From positions 3,782,001 to 3,846,000 of the forward strand of contig NZ_OZ186815.1 in assembly GCF_964273065.1 (NCBI RefSeq): a DNA stretch of 64,000 nt, given 5' to 3'. Source of the DNA: Nocardiopsis dassonvillei_B. Its GTDB lineage: Bacteria; Actinomycetota; Actinomycetes; Streptosporangiales; Streptosporangiaceae. The notes beneath the pieces were generated by a model, which saw only the letters and a program-made list of their open reading frames with translations, made no database searches and was not told where the DNA came from. Shown here one piece after another: positions 57,342 to 64,000 of this stretch (positions are counted from its first letter, which is position 1; the number at the start of each line of letters is the position of its first letter). The position numbers and the translations under genes were made by a program.

Positions 57342-59873
57342 ATGATCGAAGACTTCCGCCGCGCCGTCGCCGACGTCGTGGAGGCCGCCCAGTCGAGGCC
57401 CCACGACGTTCTACCGCTCGCCGGAACGCTGTTCCAGCTGGCCGGGCACGTACCCGTCGAGGAGCGGGCCGCGGCGCTCGCCGCCATCGCCGAACGTCTC
57501 CGCACGCCGGAGCGGATCGCCCTGGGCGCCGTCGCCGACCTGTCGGTGCTGTGCGGCGCCCTCGTCGAGGTGGGGACCCCCGCGGGGCCCGCCGGGGTCG
57601 AGATCACCCGCCGTGCCCGCGAGGTGGGCGGGCAGGCGCTGCGGTTCGCGGACGCCTGGGAGAGCACGGGCGGCGACGCGCCGCCCCACCCGCGGGAGAC
57701 CGGCGAGTCGCACCGGGCGCGGGTGACCCCGGTGCTCGGCGACGCCGACATGTACTCGCTCGCCTCGTGGGCGACCATGCAGCCGTACGGGATCGCGATC
57801 CGCGCCGTGCTGGGCGACGCCGGGGTGCGCGCCGCGCTGCGCGAGGACCCGCGGGGGTTCGCCGAGCTGCTGGCGCTGGCCGCCCGGATGAGCCGCCACG
57901 TCGAGGAGTTCGGCGAGGTCCACGAGCTGCTGCTGATGGCCGAGACCGACCGGCTGCTGGTCCTGGACCGGGCCTCGGGGCGTGCCTTCCGGGTGCGCTT
58001 CGACGGGGTCGGGGACAACTTCCAGCTGCACACGCTGCTGGCCGACGCTCTCATCGGCCCGGAGGGGCGGGGCGTGCCGGGGCAGCGGCCGATGCCGGAC
58101 TGGGTGGCCTCGGCCACCGACCTGCAGGACGACCCGCGGCTGTCGATCGTCGAGGGGCAGTGGGACCTGGTCGGCGGCGACGGGACCTGGGTGGGCAACG
58201 AGGCCACGCCGGGCGCGGTGCCGGTGGTGAACGGCGAGCGGGTGCTGGTGCTGGAGCAGATCTCCCTCAAGCACACCTGGCGCACCGGCCGCCGCCACCC
58301 GCACATCCCGGGACGGCTGTGGGTCGAGGAGGAGCTGGGGCGCGACGAGGCCGCCGCCTGGTGGGGGAGGGTGCACCCGGCGGGCACCGTCGTGCACCCG
58401 CTGGTGCAGAGCCAGGAGGAGACGTCCCCGGTGGTCGACGTGCCGCCGGAGGAGACGCCCGGGCCGTGGAGCCCCGCCGCCGACGCGCCTCCGGCGCGGG
58501 ACGGCCGCGGCGGGCTCGACTCGTGGAACCCGACGCAGGAGCCCCGGTCGCCGGCGCAGCCCGAACCCTGGGAGGCGCGGTCCGAGCGGGGCTCGGGCGA
58601 TGACGACTCCTGGGGCTCCGTCCGGGCTTCGGGAACCGGGGACCCGGCGGGCCCGGGTGGTGCTTCGGGTGGGCAGCCGCCTGCTGGTGCCTCTGGGTAC
58701 GGCGGTTCTGAAGGTTCCTCTGTTCACGGCGGTGCCGCCGGGACGTCGGGTGCCCATGGCGCCTCCGGGTACGGCGGGTCTGCCGGAGAGGCCGCGCACG
58801 GTGGATCCGCTGGGACGCCTGGTGCTGCGGGGGCTTCGGGTGCCCATGGTGCCTCCGGGTACGGCGGGCCTGCCGGAGGGCCCGCGCACGGTGGGCCTGC
58901 TGGGCCTTCGGGTGCGGGCGGTGCTTCGGGTGGGCAGCCGTCTGCTGGTGCCTCTGGGTACGGCGGTACCGAAGGTTTCTCTGTTCACGGAGGGGCTGCC
59001 GGGACGTCGGGTGCCCATGGCGCCTCCGGGTACGGCGGGCTTGTCGGTGCGGGTGGTGCTTCCGGGGGCCAGCTGGCCGGTGGCGCCCCTGGATACGGCG
59101 GTGCTGCCGGTCCGTCCGGGCAGGGTGGGCCTTCGGGCGTGAGTGATGCTTCGGGTGGTCGGCCGTCCGCTGGGGTACCCGGTGCTGCGGGGGCTTCGGG
59201 TGCCCATGGTGCCTCCGGGTACGGCGGGCCTGCCGGAGGGCCCGCGCACGGTGGGCCTGCTGGGCCTTCGGGTGCGAGTGGTGCTTCGGGTGGGCAGCCG
59301 TCTGCTGGTGCCCCTGGGTACGGCGGTTCTGAAGGTTCCTCTGTTCACGGGGGTGCCGCCGGAACCTCGGGCGCCCACGGTGTCCCTGGATACGGCGGTG
59401 CTGCCGGTCCGTCCGGGCAGGGTGGGCCTTCGGGCGTGAGTGATGCTCCGGCCGCCCGACCGCCCGCCGGGACCTGGGGTGCCCATGATGCCTCCGGGTA
59501 CGGCGGCGTCGGAGGTGCGCCTGCTCAGGGCGGGGGCTCGGCGGCCACCGGTGCGCACGGTGCCCCTGCTTACGAGGGCGTCTCCGGTGACTCCGGGCAC
59601 GGCGGGCCCCTCGGGGGGACCGACACCTCGGGCGGGCGGTACGCCACCGGTGCCCAGGAGTCCTGGGATTCCCCCGGGAGCGGCTCGGCGGCCGTGCCGC
59701 CGGGGGCCTCCCTGGTGCCGCCGCCCCCCGCCGACAAGTGGGAGGTCGAGCCGGAGCCGTCGATCGCCGAGGGCCCCGGGGCGGATCGCGAGCCGCCCGG
59801 CGCCGGCCTGCTGGAGCCGATGCCGGAGGGCGTCTCCGACAGCAGCGGCTGGGGCCCCTCCTGGAAGTCCTGA
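57342..59873 (+). CDS. uncharacterised two-part protein, paralogue B, with long Gly/Ala/Ser repeat tail
   Basis: The 843-aa protein shares its first 365 residues with the protein at 42907 (GDNFQLHTLLADALIG, WDLVGGDGTWVGNEA, GERVLVLE, GRRHPHIPG all conserved). Residues 370-440 are a Pro/Glu linker. Residues 440-735 are a repetitive Gly/Ala/Ser/Tyr/His tail with GASGYGG, GTSGAHG and GQGGPSG units, encoded by DNA repeats. The end, LEPMPEGVSDSSGWGPSWKS, matches the C-terminal tag of paralogue A. No signal peptide or membrane helix is seen. The ATG at 57342 has GGAGGA at 57319-57324, which is further than usual. Function unknown. Confidence 0.72.
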   Translation: MIEDFRRAVADVVEAAQSRPHDVLPLAGTLFQLAGHVPVEERAAALAAIAERLRTPERIALGAVADLSVLCGALVEVGTPAGPAGVEITRRAREVGGQALRFADAWESTGGDAPPHPRETGESHRARVTPVLGDADMYSLASWATMQPYGIAIRAVLGDAGVRAALREDPRGFAELLALAARMSRHVEEFGEVHELLLMAETDRLLVLDRASGRAFRVRFDGVGDNFQLHTLLADALIGPEGRGVPGQRPMPDWVASATDLQDDPRLSIVEGQWDLVGGDGTWVGNEATPGAVPVVNGERVLVLEQISLKHTWRTGRRHPHIPGRLWVEEELGRDEAAAWWGRVHPAGTVVHPLVQSQEETSPVVDVPPEETPGPWSPAADAPPARDGRGGLDSWNPTQEPRSPAQPEPWEARSERGSGDDDSWGSVRASGTGDPAGPGGASGGQPPAGASGYGGSEGSSVHGGAAGTSGAHGASGYGGSAGEAAHGGSAGTPGAAGASGAHGASGYGGPAGGPAHGGPAGPSGAGGASGGQPSAGASGYGGTEGFSVHGGAAGTSGAHGASGYGGLVGAGGASGGQLAGGAPGYGGAAGPSGQGGPSGVSDASGGRPSAGVPGAAGASGAHGASGYGGPAGGPAHGGPAGPSGASGASGGQPSAGAPGYGGSEGSSVHGGAAGTSGAHGVPGYGGAAGPSGQGGPSGVSDAPAARPPAGTWGAHDASGYGGVGGAPAQGGGSAATGAHGAPAYEGVSGDSGHGGPLGGTDTSGGRYATGAQESWDSPGSGSAAVPPGASLVPPPPADKWEVEPEPSIAEGPGADREPPGAGLLEPMPEGVSDSSGWGPSWKS
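58659..59450. repeat. in-frame DNA repeats of 261, 297 and 360 bp periods
   Basis: The word GGTGCTTCGGGTGGGCAGCC begins at 58659, 58920 and 59280. The block 58821-58980 is nearly identical to 59181-59340, a 360-bp (120-codon) duplication with about seven differences in its first 160 bp. A second pair, beginning GTGCTGCCGG, is at 59101 and 59398. All offsets are multiples of three, so the reading frame of paralogue B is kept. Confidence 0.8.
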
Positions 59874-59996
59874 CCGCCGGGCACCCGTGCCCGCCTGGTG
59901 CGGCCCCGGGGGGCACGACTCAGGGGGCGATGGGTTCCGGGACGGGGCGCGACCGGAGGGCGGCCCGGGCCGGCGGGATCTGGAGGGGGACGCGCC

Positions 59997-60040
59997 CCCG
60001 GGCTACGGGGCGGCTGTCGGACGGCCGCCCCGTGCCCGGG
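59997..60040 (+). terminator. two-part hairpin after paralogue B
   Basis: CCCGGG pairs with CCCGGG, and inside it CGGGGCGGC pairs with GCCGCCCCG. It lies 124 nt past the stop. The rest of the interval to 60336 has no gene that I can support. Confidence 0.5.
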
Positions 60041-60336
60041 TCCAGCGCCATCCGCCCGTCGGCGGGCTGCGGGCCGGGCGTCCCCGGTGGCGACGCCCCT
60101 GCGTGCACCCGGGCGCGCGGTGCGGGCGGGGACCGCGGCATGATCGCCCCGAACGGTTCGGGAACCGCGGAGTGCGGCGCGCCCGACGCCGGGAACAGGC
60201 CGCCCGGCGGGTACGGGGCGGCCGTGTGCGGTCTCCCCATCACGACACCCGGGAGCCATGGAACGCGGAAGGGTCCGGCGGCGGCGCTTTCCCGGGCCGC
60301 CGACACGAAGGGTCCCCGGGCGGGCACAATGGCGGG

Positions 60337-61026
60337 ATGGAGACACGGCAGGTGACGGAGGAGAGGGAGACGCTCGCCCGGGTCACGGGGGAGACGGGCG
60401 GCGACCTGGTGCTGCGCCGGGAGGGCGCGCACTACGAGATCTACAGCAACGGCGTGTTCCTCATGGACACCCGGGACGGTACCTCCGAGCGGGAGATGGT
60501 CCGCGCGAGCCTGGCCGCCCTGCCCCGGGGCCGCTCCCGGGCTCGGGTCCTCATCGGCGGCCTGGGGGTGGGCTTCTCGGCCCGGGAGGCGCTCGACGAC
60601 CCCCGGGTCTCCCTGGTGGAGGTCGTCGAGCTGGAGCCGCACGTGATCGCCTGGCACGACGGGGAACTGGGCGAGGCCGCGGGGTACGTGCACCGCGACC
60701 CCCGCTGCCGGGTGCACAACGCCGACATCGTCGCCTGGACCGAGGCGGCCGCCGGGCGGTCGCAGCGCTACGAGGCGATCTGCCTGGACACCGACAACGG
60801 CCCGGACTGGACGGTGACCGAGGCCAACGACCGCCTGTACCGGGCGGCGGGGCTGGACCTGCTCGGCGGGCTGCTGGCCCCGGGCGGGGTGCTGGCGTTC
60901 TGGAGCGCCAACGCGGTGGACTCCTTCGAGGCGCTGCTGCGCGAGCGCTTCGCCCGGGTGGACGTGCTCGAGGTGCCGGTGGCCCGGGGCGTCCCGGACA
61001 CCGTCTACCTGGCCCGGGAGCCCTGA
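60337..61026 (+). CDS. spermidine-synthase-like methyltransferase-fold protein
   Basis: The 229-aa protein has the polyamine-synthase fold: VLIGGLGVGFSAREALDD (motif I), SLVEVVELEPHVIAWHDGEL, VHNADIVAWTEA, YEAICLDTDNGPDWTVTEAN with the aspartate region, and LLAPGGVLAFWSANAVDSFE. Bona fide spermidine synthases have a longer N-terminal beta domain and a conserved GGG-D-G-G motif; here these are reduced, so a true aminopropyltransferase role is unproven. CACAAT at 60325-60330 lies six nt before the ATG, consistent with a leaderless mRNA. It faces the EF-hand gene with 16 bp between stops. Confidence 0.8.
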   Translation: METRQVTEERETLARVTGETGGDLVLRREGAHYEIYSNGVFLMDTRDGTSEREMVRASLAALPRGRSRARVLIGGLGVGFSAREALDDPRVSLVEVVELEPHVIAWHDGELGEAAGYVHRDPRCRVHNADIVAWTEAAAGRSQRYEAICLDTDNGPDWTVTEANDRLYRAAGLDLLGGLLAPGGVLAFWSANAVDSFEALLRERFARVDVLEVPVARGVPDTVYLAREP

Positions 61027-61042
61027 GCCCGGCGGGCCGGGC

Positions 61043-61258
61043 TCAGCTCCGGGAGGACATGAACCGGGCGAACTCCTCCAGGGAGATACGGGAGTCGCCG
61101 TCGGAGTCCATGGCGCGGACGGTGTCGGCGGCCTGCTCCGCGGTGCACTCGTCACCCAGGTTGCGCATGAGGGCGACCAGCTCGTCGGCGGAGATGCGGC
61201 CGTCGCCGTCGCTGTCGACGAGGGCGAAGGTGGCGGCGTACTCGGAGGTCTCGGGCAT
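61043..61258 (-). CDS. small EF-hand calcium-binding protein
   Basis: The 71-aa protein has two canonical EF-hand loops, DSDGDGRISADE (residues 15-26) and DSDGDSRISLEE (51-62), each with Asp/Ser/Asp/Gly/Asp and a final Glu, flanked by helices. It should bind calcium in the cytoplasm. Such calmodulin-like proteins are known in streptomycetes, with unclear roles. GGAGAGA precedes the ATG. It occupies the place after pstA where pstB would be expected. Confidence 0.92.
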   Translation of the reverse strand: MPETSEYAATFALVDSDGDGRISADELVALMRNLGDECTAEQAADTVRAMDSDGDSRISLEEFARFMSSRS

Positions 61259-61311
61259 TGTCTCTCCCAGTCGGGGGTCCGTTGGTGCGCAAAAGGCTAC
61301 AGGTAGGACGA

Positions 61312-61349
61312 AGGGCCGCGCCGGGCGGTTCGCGCACCGGTGCGGCCCT
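61312..61349 (-). terminator. hairpin after pstA
   Basis: AGGGCCGC-G-CCGG pairs with CCGG-T-GCGGCCCT (one G-T pair) around a 12-nt loop, 15 nt past the pstA stop, so the pst transcript probably ends before the EF-hand gene. Confidence 0.65.
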
Positions 61350-61364
61350 CGGGTACCGCCGGGG

Positions 61365-62276
61365 TCACTTGCCGACGGACGCCCGGGAGCCGATCCAGCG
61401 GGCGATCACCGTGAAGAGCAGCACCAGCACGAACAGGCACAGTGCCGCGCCCCACGCGCGGTCGATGCCCGCCTCGAACGGCTGGGCCGCGCCCCGGTAC
61501 AGCTGCATCGGCACGGCGCCCTGCGGGGAGCCCTGGAACGCGGTGACGATGATGCCGGTGCCGAACGCCGTCAGCAGCAGCGGCGCGGTCTCGCCGATGC
61601 CGCGGGCGACCGCCAGCATCGAGCCGGTGGTCAGGCCGGGGGCCGCGGCGGGCAGCACCGTGTGCACGATGGTCTGCCACTTGCGGGCGCCCAGGCCGTA
61701 GCTGGCGTTGCGGATCTCGTTCGGGACCAGGCGGAGCATCTCCTCGGCGGAGCGCGTGACGATCGGCAGCATCATCACCGCGATCGCGACGGCGCCCACG
61801 AACGTGCCGAAGCCCATCCCGCCCCAGCCGATCACCAGCAGGCCGTAGACGAACAGACCCACGAAGATCGACGGGATACCGGTCATGACGTCGGTGAAGA
61901 AGCGGATCGCGCCGGTCAGCCGGTTGGGCCCGTACTCCACGATGTACACGGCGGTGGCGATGCCGAACGGGATCGACATCGCGACGGCGAGCAGCATGAT
62001 GTACAGCGTGCCGAAGAACCCGGCCGCGTAGCCGCCGCCCTCGCGGCGGGGCGGGGGCTCGGTGGCGGTGAAGAACTCCAGGTTCACCACGCCGATGCCG
62101 CGCCGCGTGACCTCGAAGATGATGAGGAGCAGCGGGATCATCGCGAGGATCATCGCGCCGGTCAGGACGACCGTGGCCGCGCGGTTCTTGAACCGCCGGT
62201 AGCCGGTGCCGGGCGGGCGCACGCTCAGCGGGACGTGCTGCGCCGGGGTCGGGGGTGTGGTGGTCGCGGTGCTCAT
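61365..62276 (-). CDS. pstA: phosphate ABC transporter permease PstA
   Basis: The 303-aa permease has six membrane segments. It contains the PstA motif MTGIPSIFVGLFVYGLLVIG and the binding-protein-dependent permease EAA loop (LRLVPNEIRNASYGLGARKWQ, then TIVHTVLPAAAPGLTTGSML and ARGIGETAPLL). It moves phosphate across the membrane with PstC. The ATG overlaps the pstC stop (ATGA). About 45 N-terminal residues are cytoplasmic and Pro/Thr-rich. Confidence 0.95.
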   Translation of the reverse strand: MSTATTTPPTPAQHVPLSVRPPGTGYRRFKNRAATVVLTGAMILAMIPLLLIIFEVTRRGIGVVNLEFFTATEPPPRREGGGYAAGFFGTLYIMLLAVAMSIPFGIATAVYIVEYGPNRLTGAIRFFTDVMTGIPSIFVGLFVYGLLVIGWGGMGFGTFVGAVAIAVMMLPIVTRSAEEMLRLVPNEIRNASYGLGARKWQTIVHTVLPAAAPGLTTGSMLAVARGIGETAPLLLTAFGTGIIVTAFQGSPQGAVPMQLYRGAAQPFEAGIDRAWGAALCLFVLVLLFTVIARWIGSRASVGK

Positions 62277-63280
62277 ACTGCGGCGTCTCCCGTGAACTGC
62301 CCCAGGCGCCACACGACGACGCGGGCCAGGACGTTGATGATCATCGTGACGAGGAAGAGGGCGACACCGATCGCCATCAGCGCGGTCCGGGTCTCCGGCG
62401 AGGACTCGCCGAAGGTCGCCGCGATGTGCGAGGCCATGCTGCTGCCGGTGCCGAAGAGGCTGGCGCCCCACGACTGCGAGCCGCCGATCAGCATCAGGAC
62501 GGCGATCGTCTCACCGAGGGCGCGGCCCAGGCCCAGCATGGTCGCGGCGACGATGCCGGAGAAGCTGGAGGGCAGCACGACCTTGGTGATGACCTCCCAC
62601 CGGGTGGAGCCCAGCGCGTAGCCGGCCATCTGCTGCTCCAGCGGCTGCACCGCGATGACCTCGCGGATGATGGCGGTCATGATCGGCAGGATCATGATGG
62701 CCAGCACGATGCCCGCGGGGAAGTAGCCGACGCCGCGCACCGGGCCCTCGAAGAGGAAGAACCATCCCAGCGTGGACTCGACCAGGTCGAAGAAGGGCCG
62801 CATCACGTTCGGCAGGAACCAGTGCAGGCCCCACAGGCCGAAGATGACGCTGGGCACCGCCGCCAGCAGCTCCACCGTGTAGGAGAGCGGCTTGGCGAGG
62901 CGGCGCGGGGCCAGGTGGGTCAGGTAGAGGGCGACCATGATGGCCAGGGGCAGCGCGATGGTGATCGCGATGGCCGCGGTGATCAGGGTGCCGTAGATGA
63001 ACGGCCACGCCCCGTAGGTACCGGTGATCTCGGTACGGGAGCCGCCTGCCGACCAGTCCTCCCCGAGGAGGAAGCCGAAGAAGCCCTCCTTGGCGAACAC
63101 CGGCCACGCCTCTGTGGTGGTCCGGATGACCATCAGCGCCAGGATGACCAGCACGATGGTCCCGCAGGCGGCGACGGTCCACTTGAAGATCGGGTCGGCC
63201 AGCCGCCCTCTGCCGGACGCCAAGGTCCTCCGCGGGGAGTCCTCGGGGGCCTGCGGGGCCTCGGGGGCCTCGGTGGGCAT
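62273..63280 (-). CDS. pstC: phosphate ABC transporter permease PstC
   Basis: The 335-aa permease has six membrane segments. It contains VELLAAVPSVIFGLWGLHWF and the EAA loop MAGYALGSTRWEVITKVVLP, then GLGRALGETIAVLMLIGGS, as in PstC proteins. GAGGAGA precedes the ATG at 63280; an upstream GTG at 63337 is less likely. It overlaps pstA by 4 nt and lies 157 nt downstream of pstS, with two hairpins in between. Confidence 0.95.
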   Translation of the reverse strand: MPTEAPEAPQAPEDSPRRTLASGRGRLADPIFKWTVAACGTIVLVILALMVIRTTTEAWPVFAKEGFFGFLLGEDWSAGGSRTEITGTYGAWPFIYGTLITAAIAITIALPLAIMVALYLTHLAPRRLAKPLSYTVELLAAVPSVIFGLWGLHWFLPNVMRPFFDLVESTLGWFFLFEGPVRGVGYFPAGIVLAIMILPIMTAIIREVIAVQPLEQQMAGYALGSTRWEVITKVVLPSSFSGIVAATMLGLGRALGETIAVLMLIGGSQSWGASLFGTGSSMASHIAATFGESSPETRTALMAIGVALFLVTMIINVLARVVVWRLGQFTGDAAV

Positions 63281-63358
63281 GTGCTTCTCCTCTGTGGCTT
63301 TCGTGGGGAGTGGAGAGCGTTCCGGCCCCGGCACCACGGGGCGGAGGAGGGTCTGGGG

Positions 63359-63430
63359 CGGCGGCCGGGCCGGTGGCCCGGCCGCCGCGGGCGGTCTCCG
63401 CGGGGGCGGGGGATCCCCGCCCCCGCGGAG
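63359..63430 (-). terminator. two perfect hairpins in the pstS-pstC gap
   Basis: The first (63396-63430) has 16-bp arms beginning CTCCGCGGGGGCGGGG with loop GAT; it starts 8 nt after the pstS stop. The second (63359-63387) has 13-bp arms CGGCGGCCGGGCC with a 3-nt loop. They probably cut transcription between pstS and pstC, or protect the pstS mRNA, so that binding protein is made in excess. Confidence 0.75.
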
Positions 63431-63437
63431 GGGGCCG

Positions 63438-64000
63438 CTAGTTGGAGGAGTTGGTCTTCTCCAGCTCGGCGACGACGCGCTCGGTCAGGCTCTCACCCAG
63501 GGGGGCGTAGCCCAGCTCACCGGCCAGGGAGCGGGCGCCCTCGTCGGTCAGCGCCCAGGTCCAGAAGTCGATGATCGCGTCGGCGTTGGCCTGCTCGTAG
63601 CCGCAGGTGTAGGTGAAGATCCAGTTGGAGCCGGCGATCGGGTAGCCCTCGCCGCCGACGTTGTCGATCGCGAACTGGAAGTTGTCGGGGATGTCGAGCT
63701 CCTCGGAGGCGGCGATGGTGGCCTCCAGGGTGGGCTCGATCGGGGTGCCGTCCTCGTTCACGACCTGGGCGACGGCCAGGCCGGCCTCCTGGGCGAAGGA
63801 CTGGTTGACGTAGCCGAGGCCGCCGGGGTTCTGGGTGATGCCCTGGGCGACGCCGTCGTTCTGCTGGCCGCCGACCAGGCCGTCGGCCCAGTCGAGCTCC
63901 TTGCCCTCGCCGTACTTGTCGGCCCACCAGTCCACCTCGGTGGTCAGGTAGTGGCTGAACACGTAGGTGGTGCCGGAGCTGTCGGAGCGGTGGACCGGGA
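63438..64000 (-). CDS. pstS: phosphate-binding protein PstS, C-terminal part (runs off the edge)
   Basis: The last 187 codons of a PstS-type periplasmic-binding-fold lipoprotein are present; the signal peptide and N-terminal lobe lie beyond the right edge. Reading from the edge, PVHRSDSSGTTYVFSHYL is the family's phosphate-binding segment (Arg, Asp, Ser, Gly, Thr), followed by GITQNPGGLGYVNQSFAQ, GYPIAGSNWIFTYTCGYEQA and FWTWALTDEGARSLAGELGY. It captures phosphate outside the membrane for PstCA. It is the first gene of the leftward unit. Confidence 0.95.
   Translation of the reverse strand, partial: PVHRSDSSGTTYVFSHYLTTEVDWWADKYGEGKELDWADGLVGGQQNDGVAQGITQNPGGLGYVNQSFAQEAGLAVAQVVNEDGTPIEPTLEATIAASEELDIPDNFQFAIDNVGGEGYPIAGSNWIFTYTCGYEQANADAIIDFWTWALTDEGARSLAGELGYAPLGESLTERVVAELEKTNSSN

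Noticed and set aside
58659..59450. Repeat block as an intergenic array or CRISPR
   Set aside because: It lies in one continuous reading frame that ends in a tag conserved in the paralogue, and all periods are multiples of three.

Overview
The window is 64 kb of very high-GC DNA (roughly 72-74% by eye) with G/C at almost every third codon position, frequent GTG starts and many actinobacterial families: a chaplin, a SURF1 protein, SigK/RskA with a fasciclin lipoprotein, a WhiJ-type XRE/DUF397/ATPase locus, CapA and a PstSCA phosphate transporter. It is chromosomal DNA of a filamentous actinomycete. A member of the Nocardiopsaceae (Nocardiopsis-like) is my best guess, by inference only. I saw no tRNA, rRNA, CRISPR array, insertion sequence or prophage.

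Layout. 0-8 kb: the edge of an HD hydrolase, a TetR regulator with an overlapping alpha/beta-hydrolase-like gene, a divergent alpha-ketoglutaric semialdehyde dehydrogenase, an adenosine deaminase and a CapA lipoprotein. 7.3-9.4 kb: an AT-rich control region and a four-repeat, sortase-anchored chaplin. 9.5-15.9 kb: SURF1, a methyltransferase, a divergent pair of ADP-ribose enzymes (KptA and a PARG-type macrodomain), a MerR regulator facing a membrane protein, a lone Smr domain and a VOC protein. 15.9-23.5 kb: an acyl-CoA ligase/amidohydrolase operon, a DMT exporter, an Lrp regulator facing an MFS transporter, and a second MFS transporter. 23.5-29.1 kb: a leftward SigK regulon made of two tandem molybdopterin oxidoreductases, fasciclin, sigK and rskA. 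29.2-34 kb: an OmpA-like lipoprotein, a YflT-type stress protein, a P-loop kinase, a PD-(D/E)XK-like protein and a decayed stretch. 34.7-38.3 kb: a WhiJ-type locus, with XRE and two DUF397 genes leftward, and an anti-sigma-like ATPase and two translationally coupled unknown genes rightward. 38.7-42.8 kb: a dehalogenase-like hydrolase, a Cmx-type exporter and an AlkZ-like glycosylase. 42.9-48.9 kb: an unknown 545-aa protein, dihydrolipoyl dehydrogenase, a ribbon-helix-helix/DUF4097 pair and a lipoprotein. 49.1-57.2 kb: a phosphatase-GH15 fusion, a methyltransferase, an SDR, hisE-hisG, a GH5 glycosidase and a membrane protein. 57.3-64 kb: an 843-aa paralogue of the 545-aa protein, a spermidine-synthase-like protein, an EF-hand protein and pstA-pstC-pstS, running off the right edge.

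Three themes recur. Many genes end in long, near-perfect hairpins, several starting at the stop codon itself. Several genes (add, the first SigK-regulon oxidoreductase, the RHH gene, the SDR, the 56.7 kb membrane protein and the SpeE-like gene) have a -10-like hexamer 6-7 nt before the start codon and no Shine-Dalgarno site, which suggests leaderless mRNAs. Regulators tend to sit divergently next to their probable targets, with visible inverted repeats between them.

The most promising undescribed material is the paralogous family at 42.9 and 57.3 kb (a conserved 370-residue domain, a variable repetitive tail and a conserved C-terminal tag), the KptA/PARG module, and the coupled unknown genes of the WhiJ-type locus.
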